From NCBI RefSeq assembly GCF_014899185.1, contig NZ_CP045201.1, positions 3,387,501 through 3,451,500 on the forward strand: 64,000 bases of DNA. The letters run 5' to 3'. The notes beneath the pieces were generated by a model, which saw only the letters and a list, made by a program, of their open reading frames with translations, was not told the DNA's origin and did no database searches. Origin of the DNA: Pseudooceanicola spongiae (GTDB lineage Bacteria; Pseudomonadota; Alphaproteobacteria; Rhodobacterales; Rhodobacteraceae). Positions 55,703 through 63,318 of the stretch are shown here, one piece after another (position 1 is the first letter of the stretch; each line of letters opens with the position of its first letter). Made by a program: the position numbers and the translations under genes.

Positions 55703-56875
55703 ATGCAGGAGGTTGTCATCGCGGGCGCGGCCCGCACGGCGATGGGGGGATTTCAGGGGGTCTTTGCAGGGGTTCCTGCGGCCAACCTGGGTGGCGCGGC
55801 GATTGCGGCTGCGCTGCGTGGTGCCGGAATTACCACGGTGGATGAAGTGCTTATGGGCTGTGTGCTGCCCGCCGGGCAGGGACAGGCCCCGGCGCGGCAG
55901 GCAGGCTTTGCAGCCGGTCTGGGCGAGGAGGTTCCGGCCACCACGCTGAACAAGATGTGCGGCTCCGGCATGAAGGCGGCGATGATGGCGCATGACCAGA
56001 TCGCTCTCGGTCACGCCGCGACCATGATTGCGGGCGGGATGGAGAGCATGACCAACGCCCCCTATCTGCTGCCTGCGATGCGCAGCGGGGCGCGGCTGGG
56101 CCATGCGCAAACGGTGGATCACATGTTCCTCGACGGGCTTGAGGACGCCTATGACAAGGGTCGTCTGATGGGCACCTTTGCCGAAGATTGCGCCGAGGCC
56201 TTTCAGTTCACCCGCGAGGCTCAGGACGATTACGCGTTGAAATCGCTGTCAAATGCGCTGGAAGCTCAGGCTTCGGGCGCCTTCGAGGCCGAGATTACAG
56301 CGGTTGTCGTGCCCTCGCACAGGGGCGACAGCACTGTGGTCGAGGATGAGCAGCCCGGCACGGCGCGGCCCGAAAAGATCCCCCAGCTCAAGCCCGCGTT
56401 TCGCAAGGACGGGACGGTGACGGCGGCCAATTCCTCGTCGATTTCCGATGGGGCTGCGGCTCTGGTGCTGACCTCGCGGGCCACGGCGCGGGCGCGCGAT
56501 CTGCCGATCCGGGCGCGCATCATGGGCCATGCGAGCCACGCTCAGGCGCCGAAGGATTTCCCCACGGCCCCCGTACCGGCGGCGCGCAAGCTGTTGAAAA
56601 GGCTCGGTTGGTCCGTGGCGGATGTCGACCTGTGGGAGGTGAACGAGGCCTTTGCCGTCGTCCCCATGGCCTTCATGCACGAGATGGGTCTGGGGCGCGA
56701 TGTGGTAAATATCCACGGCGGCGCCTGCGCCCTGGGTCATCCGATCGGCGCCTCTGGCGCGCGGATCATCGTGACGCTGTTGCATGCGCTGGAACGCCAT
56801 GATCTGAAACGGGGTATTGCGGCGATCTGCATCGGTGGCGGCGAAGGTACTGCCATCGCGATTGAGCGCCCCTGA
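55703..56875 (+). CDS. Acetyl-CoA acyltransferase (thiolase)
   Basis: The 390-residue thiolase has the catalytic Cys in NKMCGSGMKAA (about residue 89), NEAFAVVPMAF, GGACALGHPIGASGARI and CIGGGEGTAIAIE. It is a second thiolase besides the one at 6837, sharing the same fold. It may be biosynthetic or degradative. ATG 55703 has AGGAGG upstream. It is the first gene of a plus-strand run including the free-Met sulfoxide reductase 22 bases after it. Confidence 0.92.
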   Translation: MQEVVIAGAARTAMGGFQGVFAGVPAANLGGAAIAAALRGAGITTVDEVLMGCVLPAGQGQAPARQAGFAAGLGEEVPATTLNKMCGSGMKAAMMAHDQIALGHAATMIAGGMESMTNAPYLLPAMRSGARLGHAQTVDHMFLDGLEDAYDKGRLMGTFAEDCAEAFQFTREAQDDYALKSLSNALEAQASGAFEAEITAVVVPSHRGDSTVVEDEQPGTARPEKIPQLKPAFRKDGTVTAANSSSISDGAAALVLTSRATARARDLPIRARIMGHASHAQAPKDFPTAPVPAARKLLKRLGWSVADVDLWEVNEAFAVVPMAFMHEMGLGRDVVNIHGGACALGHPIGASGARIIVTLLHALERHDLKRGIAAICIGGGEGTAIAIERP

Positions 56876-56896
56876 CGCGCCTCGGAAAGGACTGAT

Positions 56897-57352
56897 ATGC
56901 CTGATTATTCTAGCCTCGCGGCGACCGTCGCCTCACTGACCGAAGGCGAGAGCGACGAGGTTGCGCTGATGGCCACGCTGGCGTGCGAGCTGCACCATAG
57001 CGACGACCGTTTCGACTGGACCGGGTTCTACCGGGTGACTGAGCCGGGCCTGCTGAAGATCGGGCCCTATCAGGGGGGCCACGGCTGCCTGAAAATCCCT
57101 TTCGACAGAGGGGTTTGCGGGGCGGCCGCGCGCAGTGGCGAAACCCAGCTGGTGCCCGATGTCGACGCCTTTCCGGGCCATATCGCCTGCGCCAGCAGCA
57201 CCCGGTCTGAACTGGTGATCCCGGTGCGCAACGGCTCCGGTGCCGTGATTGGCGTGCTGGATATCGACAGCAATCAGCCCGATGCCTTCACGCCCGAGGA
57301 TGCCCGCCAGCTGGAAGAAATTCTGCACAGCGTCTTTTGTGGACGACCATGA
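56897..57352 (+). CDS. msrC: GAF-domain free methionine-(R)-sulfoxide reductase
   Basis: The 151-residue fRMsr protein reduces free methionine-R-sulfoxide. It has the family Cys residues in GGHGCLKIPF, GVCGAAARSG and GHIACASSTRSE and the GAF fold end FTPEDARQLEEI. It protects against oxidative damage and pairs in role with the peroxiredoxin at 62588. AAAGGAC-type region precedes ATG 56897. Confidence 0.92.
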   Translation: MPDYSSLAATVASLTEGESDEVALMATLACELHHSDDRFDWTGFYRVTEPGLLKIGPYQGGHGCLKIPFDRGVCGAAARSGETQLVPDVDAFPGHIACASSTRSELVIPVRNGSGAVIGVLDIDSNQPDAFTPEDARQLEEILHSVFCGRP

Positions 57353-57397
57353 CGACGGGCGAAAAAACCATGCAAACCAACGGGAAGGCCTGAAAAT

Positions 57398-57775
57398 ATG
57401 CTGAAAGGATCATGCCTCTGCGGCGGGATCTCCTGGCAGACCGAGGCCGCGCCGCGTGCCTCTGTCGCCTGCCATTGCACGCAATGCCGCAAGACCTCTG
57501 GGCACTACTGGTCGGCGACGCAGGTGCCGACCGAGGCGCTTGAGATGATCCGCGCTGACACGCTGGCCTGGTACCAGAGCTCGCCCCAGGCGCGGCGCGG
57601 GTTCTGCAACGCCTGCGGGTCGTCGATCTTCTGGCAGATGGAGGGCGAGGGGATGACCTCCATTGGGTCGGGGACCATCGACGGCGACAGCGGACTCACC
57701 ACTTCCAAGCATATATATTGTGGTGACAAGGGCGACTACTACGACATAGAGCCCGGCCCCGACAAATCTGCCTGA
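57398..57775 (+). CDS. GFA-family (glutathione-dependent formaldehyde-activating-like) protein
   Basis: The 125-residue zinc protein has Cys motifs CLCGGISW, CHCTQCRKTSG and CNACGSSIFW, typical of the GFA family. The original formaldehyde role is established only for some members; many have unknown function. It is 45 bases after the sulfoxide reductase gene. Confidence 0.9.
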   Translation: MLKGSCLCGGISWQTEAAPRASVACHCTQCRKTSGHYWSATQVPTEALEMIRADTLAWYQSSPQARRGFCNACGSSIFWQMEGEGMTSIGSGTIDGDSGLTTSKHIYCGDKGDYYDIEPGPDKSA

Positions 57776-57814
57776 GCCATTTACGCGGGACGGGGCAAGG
57801 TCTATCACCCGCAT

Positions 57815-58474
57815 ATGTCGAGCGAATATAGCCCCCCGGACGTGCCCCTGACCGTGATCCACGAGGACCACGAACTGCTGATCGTGGACAAGCCTGCCGG
57901 GCTGCTCTCGGTCCCCGGCAAGGGCGATCATCTGGCGGATTGCCTGCTGAGCCGCATTCAGTCGGCCTTTCCCAACGCCCTGCTGGTGCACCGTCTGGAC
58001 CGCGACACCAGCGGCGTGATGGTCTTTGCCCTGTCGCGCCATGCGCAGCGTCACCTGGGGTTGCAGTTTGAGCATCGCCGGATCAAAAAGACTTACTATG
58101 CAAGGCTTTATGGCAAGTTGGAGCCTAAGGCCGGCACCGTCGATCTGCCGATTATCGTTGATTGGGAGAACCGGCCGCTGCAAAAGATCGACCATGAAAA
58201 CGGTCGCGCGGCGGTCACCGACTGGAAGGTCAAAAGCTATGGCGCGGCGGGGCCTGAGGGCGAAACCCGCGTGCGGCTGTTCCCCCATACCGGGCGCTCG
58301 CACCAGCTGCGGGTGCATATGCTGGCGATGGGCCATCCGATCCTGGGCGACCCGTTCTATGCCAGCGGCGCGGCGCGCGACCACCCTCGTCTGATGCTGC
58401 ACTCCGAAGAGATCCGGCTGCTGCATCCCGACGGCGGCGCGGGGCAAAAATTCCGCTCCAAATCGCCGTTCTGA
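57815..58474 (+). CDS. RluA-family pseudouridine synthase
   Basis: The 219-residue synthase has the catalytic motif HRLDRDTSGVMVFAL (Asp near residue 56), ARLYGKLEP and the C-terminal HTGRSHQLRVHM with the conserved Arg. It makes pseudouridine in rRNA or tRNA; which RNA is unknown. ATG 57815 is 39 bases after the GFA gene. Confidence 0.93.
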   Translation: MSSEYSPPDVPLTVIHEDHELLIVDKPAGLLSVPGKGDHLADCLLSRIQSAFPNALLVHRLDRDTSGVMVFALSRHAQRHLGLQFEHRRIKKTYYARLYGKLEPKAGTVDLPIIVDWENRPLQKIDHENGRAAVTDWKVKSYGAAGPEGETRVRLFPHTGRSHQLRVHMLAMGHPILGDPFYASGAARDHPRLMLHSEEIRLLHPDGGAGQKFRSKSPF

Positions 58475-58527
58475 AGGGCTGCGCCGGAGGGCGCTGCGAT
58501 ACCCTCGACAGGGCCGAAGTGCGATGT

Positions 58528-58567
58528 CGGTATCCGGTCGGTATCTGAACGGTAACTGAACGGTGCG
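58528..58567 (+). repeat. Four 11-bp phased repeats, locus 2
   Basis: Cores CGGTATC, CGGTATC, CGGTAAC and CGGTGCG start at 58528, 58539, 58550 and 58561. The 11-base period matches locus 1 at 40882, which is in the opposite orientation. This one lies between two convergent genes (rluA-type and phzF-type), so a promoter role is unlikely there. Confidence 0.75.
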
Positions 58568-58575
58568 AAATCGGC

Positions 58576-59418
58576 TCAGTCGTCGATCAGACGGGTCGCG
58601 CCGCTGACCTGAACCGGCGCGTGCGGAAGGCCGGATACGGCGACCTCAAGCAGGGAGGGCTGGTCCATATCCTCGCCCTGACGGATGGTGAAGCGGCCTC
58701 CGCCCACCAGCGCAGGCCAGCCGAGATCGACCAGCGCGCCGCCAAGCGCGGCGGCGGCGGCCCCTGTCGCGGGATCCTCGACCACGCCGCCGATCGCAAA
58801 GGCGTTGCGGGCGGCAAAGGCAAGGTCAGACGTGATGTGCAGCAGCGATACAGTGGTCAGCCCCTCGGCCTGCATGAGATCGCGCAGGGCCTCGAACGGA
58901 TAGGCCATGGCGGAGAGCTGGCTGCGCTCTTGCAGGGTCAGAATGGCGTGCTGCACCCCGGCATGGGCCAGCAGGGGCGGCAGGGTGGGGTCGAGGTCCG
59001 CAGTCGTCAGACCAAAGAGATCGGTCAGCCTGCTCAGAAGATCCCTCGCCAGCGGGCGCGACCAGGTTGGTGGAGAGCGCAGACTGGCCTGCCAGTGACC
59101 CTCGGCCAGGTGCGCGTCGACGGTGATGCTGCCCTGCGCCAGAGTGAGACGGAAATGCCCGGCGCCGCGGTGCTGGCCAAGGGCGGCCCCAAGCGCGATG
59201 GTGGCATGGCCACAAAAGGCGACCTCGGCCTCGGGTGAGAAATAGCGCACCTGCCAGGCGTCGCCGTCGGGCGCGGCAAAAGCGGTCTCGGAATAGCCGA
59301 CCTCGCGGGCGATGGACTGCATCTGCTGCGGGCTCGGCAGAGTGTCCGCGATGACGACGCCGGCAGGATTGCCGCCGGTCTGGCCCAGACAGAAGGCTGA
59401 AATGCGTTGCAGGGTCAT
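58576..59418 (-). CDS. PhzF-family epimerase/isomerase
   Basis: The 280-residue protein matches PhzF-like proteins with the N-terminal AFCLGQTGGNPAGVV and conserved Glu in VGYSETAF. It has the second-half motif AIGGVVEDPATGAAAAALGG. The family includes phenazine isomerase and diaminopimelate-epimerase-fold enzymes; no phenazine genes are near, so the substrate is unknown. ATG 59418 follows GGAG. Confidence 0.9.
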   Translation of the reverse strand: MTLQRISAFCLGQTGGNPAGVVIADTLPSPQQMQSIAREVGYSETAFAAPDGDAWQVRYFSPEAEVAFCGHATIALGAALGQHRGAGHFRLTLAQGSITVDAHLAEGHWQASLRSPPTWSRPLARDLLSRLTDLFGLTTADLDPTLPPLLAHAGVQHAILTLQERSQLSAMAYPFEALRDLMQAEGLTTVSLLHITSDLAFAARNAFAIGGVVEDPATGAAAAALGGALVDLGWPALVGGGRFTIRQGEDMDQPSLLEVAVSGLPHAPVQVSGATRLIDD

Positions 59419-59527
59419 GGGGGGCTCCGTCGTCTGCGATCAGGGATGACAGGACGCTAGAGGGTCTACGGCATAACGGGTAATGAATTTATAAAGCCAA
59501 ATCATCACAATTGGCGATGTGTCGGTG

Positions 59528-60556
59528 TCACTTGCGCAGGATACGGTCCGTCAGGTTTTGCCGTCCGGGCAGGATCTGGCCCAGCTCGACCGACAGGGCC
59601 GCATCGGCGCGGCGCATCTCTTCCAGCTCGTCCAGACGGTTTGCAGCGACCAGCGACAGCACATCCAGCCGCACCGAGCCACTGGCGCTGCGCGGCAGAC
59701 AGACGACCGGCTGCACCTTTTCCGACAGGGACTCGGGCACAAGCGCGCGCAGCTCCTCCTGGGAAAGATCGGTTTCGGCAAAGGTGTAAAGGCCGACGCC
59801 CTTGCCGGGCAGAGCGAAATTGGTCAGCACATGCGTGGTGATACGGGGGTGCGCGCTGAGGATCCGGGTGATCTCGGCACCGTCGCTCTCGATCCGGTCC
59901 TCTGTGCCCTCACCGTCGGACCAGTCGAGCAGCCGCCGGGTGATGAAGTTATAGAGCAACTTGCCGGTGGCCATCCAGATGCGGGTCGGGACGGCCTTGT
60001 GATTGAGCATGGTGCGCTCGGCAGGGGTAAGCAGATCCGGCGCATAGGCCCGCTTCTGCTTCAGCAGATGGCGCAGATCCTCGCGCGCCATGGTGCGGAA
60101 CAGGGCGCCGCGCCGTCGATGCACCGAGGCAAGCTGAAAATCGATGACAGCAGCGCCACCGTCTGGCCGGCAAAGCCAGTTCTGCGGCTTGGCAATGTCG
60201 TTGTGTGTGACGCCGCGCCGGCGCATCTCGCGCAGCAGCCGCTTGGCATCGCGATAGAAGAGGGCTTCGGAGGGGCGTGCCAGATGCAGTGGCGTGCCCT
60301 CTGACCATTCGCGCAAAATCCCGGTGCGGTCATAGCGTAACAATTCCGGACAGCCTTCGATGCCCCGCACAGCGCGCAGACCCCGCACTTCGCGCCGGGC
60401 CAGGAACCAGGCGATCGGGCGCGACCAAAGCGGCAAGGCATCGAGCTTGCGCAGCGCCAGTCGCCGTTCGGGCGAACGTGCGAGATGCCCCGAGATGGTC
60501 TCGGAAAAGGCGTCGCGCTTGAGCACCGTGACGGGGATGAAGTCATTTTCTGACAA
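59528..60556 (-). CDS. Kinase-like domain fused to ANL (AMP-forming ligase) C-terminal subdomain
   Basis: A 342-residue protein. The N-terminal part (about 1-200) looks like a lipopolysaccharide-type kinase: catalytic loop GVTHNDIAKPQNWL and metal motif VIDFQLAS (DFG reads DFQ). The C-terminal part (about 225-330) looks like the C-terminal subdomain of acyl-adenylating enzymes: an A8-like RIESDGAEITRIL and VVCLPRSASGSVRLDVL. The usual A10 lysine (GK) is replaced by Ser. The start is a TTG at 60556 because no ATG is present before the conserved region. No adjacent partner genes. Function unknown. Confidence 0.75.
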   Translation of the reverse strand: MSENDFIPVTVLKRDAFSETISGHLARSPERRLALRKLDALPLWSRPIAWFLARREVRGLRAVRGIEGCPELLRYDRTGILREWSEGTPLHLARPSEALFYRDAKRLLREMRRRGVTHNDIAKPQNWLCRPDGGAAVIDFQLASVHRRRGALFRTMAREDLRHLLKQKRAYAPDLLTPAERTMLNHKAVPTRIWMATGKLLYNFITRRLLDWSDGEGTEDRIESDGAEITRILSAHPRITTHVLTNFALPGKGVGLYTFAETDLSQEELRALVPESLSEKVQPVVCLPRSASGSVRLDVLSLVAANRLDELEEMRRADAALSVELGQILPGRQNLTDRILRK

Positions 60557-60623
60557 GGGCAGGCCCGGGATTTGTGATCATTGGCGCATCTAGCAGGGCG
60601 GAGCGGGTTTCGGCAAGCCTCGC

Positions 60624-60745
60624 AGGGGGGCTCTGCCCCCGCCGCGCGTGCCGCGCGCCTCCCCCGAAGTATTTCAGGCAAGATGACAGGGGAGCCGCGC
60701 GCTTTATCATCTTGCCAAAAATACTTCCGCCGGAGGCATCCGAAA
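60624..60745. repeat. Triple-hairpin repeat with partial inverted second copy
   Basis: The first copy (60624-60689) is nearly identical to 2141-2207, differing in the third hairpin (TTTCAGGC for TTTCGGGC). A partial inverted copy (60705-60740) reads ATCATCTTGCC and ATACTTCCGCCGGAGGC. It lies between the kinase-like gene and the aldehyde dehydrogenase terminator. Confidence 0.7.
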
Positions 60746-60770
60746 GCTGGCCATGCGCGAAGGCGGAATG

Positions 60771-60800
60771 AAAACAGCCCCGCCGTTGAGGGCGGGGCTG
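60771..60800 (-). terminator. Terminator of the aldehyde dehydrogenase gene
   Basis: CAGCCCCGCC, GTTGAG, GGCGGGGCTG form a 10-bp stem. On the minus strand TTTT follows, so it ends the aldehyde dehydrogenase transcript. The stretch 60801-60876 upstream of it holds nothing else that I can identify. Confidence 0.85.
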
Positions 60801-60876
60801 ACTGTCAGGCCGGATCCTTGATCTTGCCGGGGGCCGGAGACGAGGCCAACTCGGGATCGAGGAACAGGGTCCGCTT

Positions 60877-62322
60877 TCAGGCCATTTCGGCATCCCAGCC
60901 TGAGACCGCCTTGACCTCCATGAAGTCCTCAAGGCCCCAGACGCCGCCTTCGCGGCCGTTGCCCGAGGCTTTCATGCCACCAAAGGGCGAACCGGCGCCG
61001 CGTGAGGTGCCGTTCATCTCGACCATGCCGGAGCGCAGAGCGAGGGCCATGCGGTTGGCTCGCTTGGCGTCGCGGGTCTGGACGTAGTTCGTCAGGCCGT
61101 AGGGCGTGTCGTTGGCGATGGCGATGGCCTCTTCTTCGGTGTCGAAGGGGATCATCGTCAGGACCGGGCCAAAGATTTCCTCGCGCGCGATGGTCATCTG
61201 GTTGGTGGCGTCGGCAAAGACCGTTGGGCGCACGAAGTAGCCACGGTTGAAGCCCTCGGGGCGGCCGGTGCCGCCGGCGACGAGGCGGGCGCCTTCATCA
61301 ATGCCCTTCTGGATCAGGTCCTGGATCTTGTTGAACTGCGATTCGTTGACGACGGGGCCGATGTGGCGGCCTGCGTCATGCGCCGAACCGACGGCAACCG
61401 AGCTTGCGACAGAGGCGGCGGTCTCAACCGCGGCATCGTAGATCTCGCGCTGGACAAGCATCCGGGAGGGCGCGTTGCAGCTCTGGCCGGAGTTGCTCAT
61501 CATGTGCAGCACGCCGCGTTTGACGGCTTTGTCGTCGGCATCGGCGAAGATCACGTTGGCGCCCTTGCCGCCGAGTTCGAGGTGCACCTTCTTCAGCGTT
61601 TTCGCGGCGTTTTGCGAAATCGCCACGCCGGCGCGGGTCGAGCCGGTGAAGGAGACCATGGCGACATCCTCGTGACCCGACAGCGCCGTGCCGACGCCGG
61701 GGCCGTCGCCGTTGACGAGGTTGAAGACACCGGCGGGGATCCCCGCCTCGTGCATCATCTCGGCAAAGAGCATGGCGTTGAGGGGGCTTTCCTCGGAGGG
61801 TTTCAGCACCATCGTGCAGCCTGCGATCAGGGCCGCGATGACCTTGAGCGTGATCTGGTTCATCGGCCAGTTCCAGGGCGTGATCAGCGCGCAGACACCG
61901 ACGCCTTCATAGACGATGCGGTCGTTGGGGGCGTGATCGCCGAGCGGGCGGATGAACTGGAAATTTTTCGCCGCCGTCAGGAAGTTCTTGGTGTGGCTGT
62001 AGCCCGCGCCCCATTGCGAGGCGGTGGCCATGTCGATGGGCGCGCCCATCTCGGTCGAGATCGCCTCGGCCATGTCACCCTGGCGGGCCTTGTAGATCTC
62101 AAGAAACTTTTCGACCAGCGCGATACGCTCGGCCGGGTCACGGCGCATCCAGGTGGGGAAGGCGGCCTTGGCGGCGGCGACGGCGGCATCGACATCGGCA
62201 GCAGAGCCGAGCGAGATCACACCGCAGGGTTCCTCGGTCGAAGGGTCGATGACGGCGCGGTCATTGGCGTGCACCGGGTCAACCCAGGTGCCGTTGATGT
62301 AGAACTGGCGTTTCTCGATCAT
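60877..62322 (-). CDS. NAD(P)+-dependent aldehyde dehydrogenase
   Basis: The 481-residue enzyme has the ALDH motifs: PWNWPMNQ (about residue 150), FTGSTRAG, the catalytic Glu in LELGGKGANVIF (about 248), and the catalytic Cys in NSGQSCNAPSR (about 282). It oxidises aldehydes to acids; substrate unknown. The start at 62322 was chosen because GGAG lies seven bases away; ATG 62328 and 62361 are less well placed. It is divergent from the peroxiredoxin gene, with a 265-base region between that holds no other gene. Confidence 0.93.
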   Translation of the reverse strand: MIEKRQFYINGTWVDPVHANDRAVIDPSTEEPCGVISLGSAADVDAAVAAAKAAFPTWMRRDPAERIALVEKFLEIYKARQGDMAEAISTEMGAPIDMATASQWGAGYSHTKNFLTAAKNFQFIRPLGDHAPNDRIVYEGVGVCALITPWNWPMNQITLKVIAALIAGCTMVLKPSEESPLNAMLFAEMMHEAGIPAGVFNLVNGDGPGVGTALSGHEDVAMVSFTGSTRAGVAISQNAAKTLKKVHLELGGKGANVIFADADDKAVKRGVLHMMSNSGQSCNAPSRMLVQREIYDAAVETAASVASSVAVGSAHDAGRHIGPVVNESQFNKIQDLIQKGIDEGARLVAGGTGRPEGFNRGYFVRPTVFADATNQMTIAREEIFGPVLTMIPFDTEEEAIAIANDTPYGLTNYVQTRDAKRANRMALALRSGMVEMNGTSRGAGSPFGGMKASGNGREGGVWGLEDFMEVKAVSGWDAEMA

Positions 62323-62587
62323 GGTCATACTCCGATCATAATGCGGCACAAATTCCGCCATGCGGGCGTCAATTTCGTGCGATCGCAGTTAATGTGGCAC
62401 CGCCGGGGAAAAAGGGCAAGCTGTGCCGCAGGTCTTTGAGGCCTGCGTCGATGCACAGCCGCCCCGGCGCAGGCGACGTAGGGGCACGCTTGGCCATCGG
62501 GGTGCGGGCCGGGCCTCAGGACAGGGGGTGCAAAGGGGCACCGGAGGGCCTAGGTATGGATCAACCGCATTTAAACCGGAGGATATC

Positions 62588-63241
62588 ATGGCTCTGCGTA
62601 TCAATGACATTGTACCTGACTTTACCGCTGAAACCGATCAGGGGACGATCCATTTCCACGACTGGATCGGCGACAGCTGGGCGATCCTGTTTTCCCACCC
62701 GAAGGACTTCACGCCCGTCTGCACCACCGAATTCGGGGCCGTGGCGCAGCTGGCGCCGGAGTGGGAAAAGCGCGGCACCAAGGTGATCGGCATCTCCGTC
62801 GACAGCGCCGAGCAGCACAAGAAATGGAAGCGCGACATCGAGGCCTTTGCCAGTGTCCCGGCCAATTTCCCGATCATCGCGGATGAGGGGCTGGAGGTCA
62901 GCAAGGCCTTCGACATGCTGCCCGCCGATGCCTATCTGCCCGATGGGCGGACCCCGGCGCATTCGGCCACGGTGCGCAGCGTCTTCATCATCAGCCCGGA
63001 CAAGAAGCTGCAGCTGAGCATGACCTATCCGATGTCGGTCGGGCGCAATTTTGCCGAAGTTCTGCGCGCGCTCGATGGCCTGCAAAAGACCTATGGCGCG
63101 CCGGTGGCGACGCCTGCTAACTGGCAGGTCGGTCAGGACGTGATCGTGGCGCTGTCGCTGGATGACGCTGCGGCGACCGAGAAATACGGTACCCTCGACA
63201 AGAAACTGCCCTATCTGCGGTTTGCCAAGGACAAGAGCTGA
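62588..63241 (+). CDS. 1-Cys peroxiredoxin (Prx6-like)
   Basis: The 217-residue peroxiredoxin has the peroxidatic Cys45 in KDFTPVCTTEFG and the long C-terminal region of the Prx6 group (AHSATVRSVFIISPDKK, TPANWQVGQDVIV). It lacks a clear resolving Cys, so it is 1-Cys and needs glutathione or another reductant. It reduces hydrogen peroxide and alkyl peroxides in the cytosol. ATG 62588 follows GGAGG. Confidence 0.95.
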   Translation: MALRINDIVPDFTAETDQGTIHFHDWIGDSWAILFSHPKDFTPVCTTEFGAVAQLAPEWEKRGTKVIGISVDSAEQHKKWKRDIEAFASVPANFPIIADEGLEVSKAFDMLPADAYLPDGRTPAHSATVRSVFIISPDKKLQLSMTYPMSVGRNFAEVLRALDGLQKTYGAPVATPANWQVGQDVIVALSLDDAAATEKYGTLDKKLPYLRFAKDKS

Positions 63242-63286
63242 TCACACGCGCCAGACGTTCCGCTCAGGGGTGTCAGCCATAAGGGG

Positions 63287-63308
63287 GGCGGGCCAGGATT
63301 GGCCCGCC
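63287..63308 (+). other. Hairpin just upstream of the capsule gene
   Basis: GGCGGGCC, AGGATT, GGCCCGCC: an 8-bp stem without a T tract. It ends 10 bases before ATG 63319 and covers the region next to the Shine-Dalgarno GGGGA, so it may restrain translation or partly end the peroxiredoxin transcript. Confidence 0.55.
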
Positions 63309-63318
63309 GGGGACTTGA

